Below, piece by piece: positions 21,844-24,796 of a stretch of 24,796 nt of DNA (within the stretch, counting starts at the first letter, position 1; every line of letters begins with the position of its first letter). The stretch is from the IMG/VR virus record IMGVR_UViG_3300003321_000148, positions 1 to 24,796 of that record; one strand, given 5' to 3'. The notes under the pieces are model-generated. The model was not told the origin of the DNA. It saw nothing but the letters and a program-made list of their open reading frames with translations, and did no database searches. The translations under genes were made by a program, and so were the position numbers. This stretch comes from a virus.

Positions 21844-22335
21844 GTGTACTTGCCAAAGGTACTTTCGAAGACGAAACTGTCCGAAGCACGGTCACGAAAA
21901 CTTTTCCTTCACCTCACTCTCCTTAGCGCGCTCTCCGCGCTCATCCTCGCAGCGCTAGGAATTACGTACGCGAAGCAAATTTCTGGACCGTCACTCGTCG
22001 TAATCCCGATCATTCTCATTGTGTATGCACTAACACTGGCATATGCCGGAGGACTCTGCTGGAAGGCAGACGGAGCTGACTACGCACAGAGGGAGCGAAT
22101 CCTACACGAGGCTGACAACATTACGTTCTGGGCGTGGGTCGTGCAGATGATCGGCATTCTCGGAACTGTCTTTGGCTTCTGGCACATTCTCGCAAAGGGC
22201 GGTACCGATGCCGACCTACACGCGCGAATCCTCGACGGCGGCGGCGTCGCCCTCACAGGCACATTCGTCGGTGTTTACTGTTCGATCGTTCTATCACGTG
22301 CTTATAGAATGATTGAACACGACCTAAGGGGTTAG
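21844..22335 (+). CDS. MotA/TolQ/ExbB-like ion channel protein
   Basis: Four membrane segments are seen at about residues 21-43, 49-73, 94-116 and 134-152. The third holds MIGILGTVFGFWHIL and the fourth GGGVALTGTFVGVYCSIVL, the paired motif of MotA, TolQ and ExbB stators, whose channel passes protons or sodium. At 163 residues it is smaller than MotA and has a short cytoplasmic loop between segments 2 and 3. AAGGAG (21835-21840) lies 3 bases from GTG 21844 and 9 bases from TTG 21850, so the latter may be the true start. The next gene encodes the expected single-pass partner. Confidence 0.75.
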   Translation: MYLPKVLSKTKLSEARSRKLFLHLTLLSALSALILAALGITYAKQISGPSLVVIPIILIVYALTLAYAGGLCWKADGADYAQRERILHEADNITFWAWVVQMIGILGTVFGFWHILAKGGTDADLHARILDGGGVALTGTFVGVYCSIVLSRAYRMIEHDLRG

Positions 22336-22338
22336 CAC

Positions 22339-22938
22339 GTGCATAAGAACCCGCTCGTAGCCGGTTTCGACCTCGTTACTGTTCTTATGATGATGTTCCT
22401 AATTTTGGCACTGACTGACAAGCCCAAGCAGCCGACCGTACCGACGTTCGGGCAGTTTGCCGTCACGATTACGTGGAAGGATAAGTCGAATGACGACGTC
22501 GATCTGTACGTTCGCGATCCGTCGGGTAATATTGCGTACTTCGGGTACCCAAGCATCGGTCTAATGCACCTCGAACAAGACGACCTAGGATACGGAATTA
22601 CCGGTTATCAGACACTGCCGAACGGACGTTCCGTCACCGTAACGTACAACGGTGAACGTACGGTAATTTCGGGAATCATCCCCGGCGAGTACACCGTTAA
22701 TGTACACATGTATCGAAAGAGCGACCCGGGCCCGACGACAGTAGACGTAAGCCTCTGGAGCCTACGAGGATCAGACGAAGTTTTGCTTCATAAGATCATC
22801 ACACTTGAGAAGTCCGGTGACGAGGTTACGGTCTGGAGATTTACCGCCAACGAACGCGGAGAAATCTCTGACGTAAACTCTCGACCTGTTACTCTGGTCT
22901 ATAACAAGTATTCGTCGATCCAGGGAAGTAATCCGTGA
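22339..22938 (+). CDS. MotB/ExbD/TolR-like partner with DUF2135-like domain
   Basis: A short cytoplasmic N-terminus leads into one membrane helix, GFDLVTVLMMMFLILALT, with Asp11 placed as the ion-carrying Asp of MotB, ExbD and TolR (compare ADFMTAMMAFF in MotB). The remaining ~160 residues are outside the membrane and beta-rich: TITWKDKSNDDVDLYVRDPS and DDLGYGITGYQTLPNG resemble the DUF2135 fold. The usual peptidoglycan-binding domain of MotB is absent. AAGGGG at 22325-22330 and the GTG at 22339 are suitably spaced, three bases after the channel gene. The end overlaps the next gene by GTGA. Confidence 0.7.
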   Translation: MHKNPLVAGFDLVTVLMMMFLILALTDKPKQPTVPTFGQFAVTITWKDKSNDDVDLYVRDPSGNIAYFGYPSIGLMHLEQDDLGYGITGYQTLPNGRSVTVTYNGERTVISGIIPGEYTVNVHMYRKSDPGPTTVDVSLWSLRGSDEVLLHKIITLEKSGDEVTVWRFTANERGEISDVNSRPVTLVYNKYSSIQGSNP

Positions 22939-23465
22939 CAGGCGCACCGATCTTCATCGCACTAGTCGTTACGAACGCTCTCCTTCTCTGGCTTCTAATC
23001 AAGACGAGAGGTCACTGGGCTCTTCGGTTCGGCGCAATTCTCTTCGTTCTCGTGTTTACCGCCGTCGCCTGGTACTCGATTGAGTCCTACCGGGGATGGC
23101 CTACAACCAGCTCACTGCCCAAGCGGGTGGTGTTTCTTAGTGCCGTCATCCACGAACCCACGACCCAGGACAGAGGATCAATCGACTTATGGGCGGTTCC
23201 GCTCGAGCACGGTTTTGATCCGCTAGGTTATCATCCTTCACAGTACGAACCGCGAGCGTACCGAATGCGGTATTCTGAACCGCTTGAGCGTGCCGTGTTA
23301 AATGCGCAGAAGTTAAGAAAGAGCGGTCACGGGCGTCCGGTAGAACTAGACCTAAGTCCGTCTAAGAACAAGATTAACTCAAGTAGCGGTAGACGAATTC
23401 CGAAGTGGGCGGTTCGCTTCTATCGCCTACCTCATGAACAGACACCCCGAAAGGAACGATCGTGA
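22935..23465 (+). CDS. Membrane protein with two transmembrane segments
   Basis: The 176-residue product has helices at about residues 4-22 (PIFIALVVTNALLLWLLI) and 32-48 (GAILFVLVFTAVAWY). A soluble domain of ~125 residues follows, containing KRVVFLSAVIHEPTTQDRG and IDLWAVPLEHGFDPLGY, then a basic end. With two helices the domain should be on the same side as the N-terminus, probably cytoplasmic. The GTG at 22935 overlaps the previous stop and the end overlaps the next start. Coupling to the MotA/MotB-like pair implies a shared complex, but I do not recognise the family. Confidence 0.7.
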   Translation: MTGAPIFIALVVTNALLLWLLIKTRGHWALRFGAILFVLVFTAVAWYSIESYRGWPTTSSLPKRVVFLSAVIHEPTTQDRGSIDLWAVPLEHGFDPLGYHPSQYEPRAYRMRYSEPLERAVLNAQKLRKSGHGRPVELDLSPSKNKINSSSGRRIPKWAVRFYRLPHEQTPRKERS

Positions 23466-23827
23466 TTAAGAAGGTAGCTCCGTGGATCGTAATGATGACA
23501 CTACTTATCGGTTCAGTTTGCGGACTTATCTTCATTCACTGGGACGGTACGAAAAAGAGTAATCTCACTACCTCGCAGGATGACGTCAACCTCGCGATGA
23601 ATATCGGTTTCAGCTTTCTACACTACGTAAATCAGTCAGATCAATTTAGGAGTCGCGGCGTAACCGCCCTAGGTATTGAGGGATGTAAGGTAGAGAAGAA
23701 GATTACCTGTCGTTACATTCTTAACGCGCAGGGACACGTGGTTTGCATGGACGTTAAGTTCAATCGAGATCGTACAATTCTCGGATCGGTTCCTCGTCCT
23801 AACGCAACATGCGGTCTTCCCTCATGA
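23462..23827 (+). CDS. Membrane-anchored extracytoplasmic protein with four cysteines
   Basis: One N-terminal helix (about residues 7-27, APWIVMMTLLIGSVCGLIFI) acts as a signal anchor, followed by a ~90-residue domain exposed outside. It carries four Cys outside the helix (GCKVEKKITC, VVCMDV and ATCGLPS), which could form two disulfides. The N-terminal Lys residues fit a cytoplasmic start. The GTG at 23462 and the ATGA end tie it to the neighbouring operon genes. No family is recognised, but the position suggests it works with the DUF2135-like protein outside the membrane. Confidence 0.7.
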   Translation: MIKKVAPWIVMMTLLIGSVCGLIFIHWDGTKKSNLTTSQDDVNLAMNIGFSFLHYVNQSDQFRSRGVTALGIEGCKVEKKITCRYILNAQGHVVCMDVKFNRDRTILGSVPRPNATCGLPS

Positions 23828-24796
23828 CGACACGTAAACGATTCACACGGATCGCGACACTAGCGGCCGTATTCGAGTCGCCGATTCTTGTCTGGTACTT
23901 TCACCATCAGCACGGCTACCCGTGGCGCGGTGCAGTCGCATTAACATTACTAACGATCGGTGCATTTCGCGCGTGCGTTGACATTCTTCTAAAGAATCTA
24001 CTTGAGCACCCCAACCTCTTCGAGAACAACTCCAAGGAGGAACGAGATGATGACGCGCGCTACAAGAGGCGTGTCTCGTTCTGGGTACATAAGGCAAAGT
24101 GGGCCGCGCTGTTTCTCGGATATGTCGTAACTGTCTGGGGCACCGCAAGACTGATTGGTCACCCGGTTAAGTTCGGAACGGTCTTTTACTTCATTCCCTC
24201 ATATCTACACGGAAACATCAGTCCGTCAATGCTCTTCCAGCTTCCGATGCTCTTCTTCTTTAACTTCATTATCTTCATGGGTCCGATGATGCTGATGGGT
24301 GTCTCGCAAATTCGCGCGTATGAACCCGGTGACGCGACATGGGGTGTCAAGCTCGACGACGTACGCGGCCAGAAGGAGGTTAAGGATGAGATCAGTAAGA
24401 TCATCACGCTCTGGCAGGCGGGAGACCACTTTAGAAAGTTCGGTGGTAAAAGTGAAAGAGGTATTCTCTTCCTCGGTGCTCCCGGCACTGGCAAGACGAT
24501 GCTAGCGAAGGCGATCGCTACAGGATTCAACTCACCGATCGTCACAATTCCAGGTTCCGGCTTTGCGCAGACGTTCATCGGTATCGACGTTCTGATCGTT
24601 CGCTGGCTAGTTCGCAAGGCGAAGAAGCTCGCGCGCAAGTGGGGCGGCCAGTGCATCGTCTTCATCGACGAGATCGACGCCGTCGGCCGCCGGCGCGCGG
24701 GCGTGACGAGCATGCAGCCGTCGTCGCTCGAGGACCTGCTGTTCTACGGGCCGCACGGGGCGCTGAACCCGAGCGGCGACCTGATCCTCGAGACGC
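23824..24796 (+). CDS. FtsH-like membrane AAA ATPase (3' end beyond window)
   Basis: The frame is open to the window end (324 residues so far). Several hydrophobic segments at about 12-28, 93-111 and 138-162 precede an AAA module. That module has the linker WGVKLDDVRGQKEVKDEI, Walker A GAPGTGKT (218-225), pore-like FIGI, and Walker B IVFIDEID (278-285), the signature of FtsH-type ATPases. FtsH normally carries a zinc protease domain after this point, so it cannot be judged here. The start overlaps the previous stop (ATGA). From about 24620 the DNA shifts to about 71% GC, so the end may not belong to the same molecule. Confidence 0.8.
   Translation, partial: MTTRKRFTRIATLAAVFESPILVWYFHHQHGYPWRGAVALTLLTIGAFRACVDILLKNLLEHPNLFENNSKEERDDDARYKRRVSFWVHKAKWAALFLGYVVTVWGTARLIGHPVKFGTVFYFIPSYLHGNISPSMLFQLPMLFFFNFIIFMGPMMLMGVSQIRAYEPGDATWGVKLDDVRGQKEVKDEISKIITLWQAGDHFRKFGGKSERGILFLGAPGTGKTMLAKAIATGFNSPIVTIPGSGFAQTFIGIDVLIVRWLVRKAKKLARKWGGQCIVFIDEIDAVGRRRAGVTSMQPSSLEDLLFYGPHGALNPSGDLILET

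Noticed and set aside
21722-21958. ORF from ATG 21722 with a good GGGAGG site
   Set aside because: Its second half overlaps the MotA-like gene in another frame and reads as Ser/Arg-rich shadow sequence. The 50-residue frame at 21691 fits the junction better. It is mentioned as a finding but not annotated.
1-24796. tRNA genes, CRISPR arrays and insertion sequences
   Set aside because: No cloverleaf-like sequences, regularly spaced repeats or transposase ORFs were seen by eye. A tRNAscan or repeat search would be needed to exclude them fully.

Overview
The window looks like part of a temperate tailed bacteriophage (or prophage), probably of an actinobacterium. Genes are tightly packed: nearly all lie on the + strand, with ATGA, GTGA or TAATG overlaps and AGGAGG-type ribosome binding sites. 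The gene content is phage replication, recombination, nucleotide metabolism and small unknowns. Evidence for an actinobacterial host is indirect: a mycobacterial-type inositol-phosphate synthase, frequent GTG/TTG starts and TAnnnT-type -10 boxes. No structural genes, tRNAs, rRNAs or CRISPR arrays were seen, and no stretch over 300 bases lacks a plausible gene.

Layout. (1) 1-1211: end of an unknown gene, a thymidylate-synthase-family enzyme whose pyrimidine-specificity residue is Asp (dCMP-type), a holin-like protein and a hairpin terminator. (2) 1212-1950: a minimal tyrosine integrase, the only minus-strand gene, diverging from the rest across an AT-rich palindromic regulatory region. (3) 1951-4012: a glycosyltransferase-like protein, small unknowns and a GroES co-chaperonin. 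(4) 4077-13888: replication and recombination genes: family A DNA polymerase, RuvC-like resolvase, SNF2 helicase, HD phosphohydrolase, DUF3310 protein, proteasome-beta-like Ntn hydrolase, P-loop kinase-like ATPase, Cas4/RecB-like Fe-S nuclease, Sak4-like recombinase ATPase with an apparent ATT start, single-strand-binding-like protein and an all-alpha NTP pyrophosphatase. (5) 13888-21843: C5-cytosine methyltransferase, a LAGLIDADG-like ORF, inositol-phosphate synthase, HAD phosphatase, a protein resembling base-modifying transferases, a dual-specificity phosphatase, a P-loop kinase resembling hydroxymethyl-pyrimidine DNA kinases, a DnaQ-like exonuclease and an HExxH protein. (6) 21844-24796: a coupled membrane operon with a MotA/TolQ-like channel protein, a MotB/ExbD-like partner carrying a DUF2135-like domain, two further membrane-anchored proteins and an FtsH-like AAA ATPase running off the window.

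Two systems deserve attention. The first is a possible DNA base hypermodification pathway: dCTP/dUTP removal (13535), dCMP hydroxymethylation or methylation (106), then kinase (18880), transferase-like (17416) and glycosyltransferase-like (1951) steps, with inositol-phosphate synthase and HAD genes beside them. The second is the MotAB/ExbBD-like membrane cassette, whose ion-channel architecture is coupled to an AAA protease-like ATPase. The last ~170 bases jump to about 71% GC, so the end of the FtsH-like gene may be a recombination or assembly junction.

All calls come from reading translations and motifs by eye; no database search was run.
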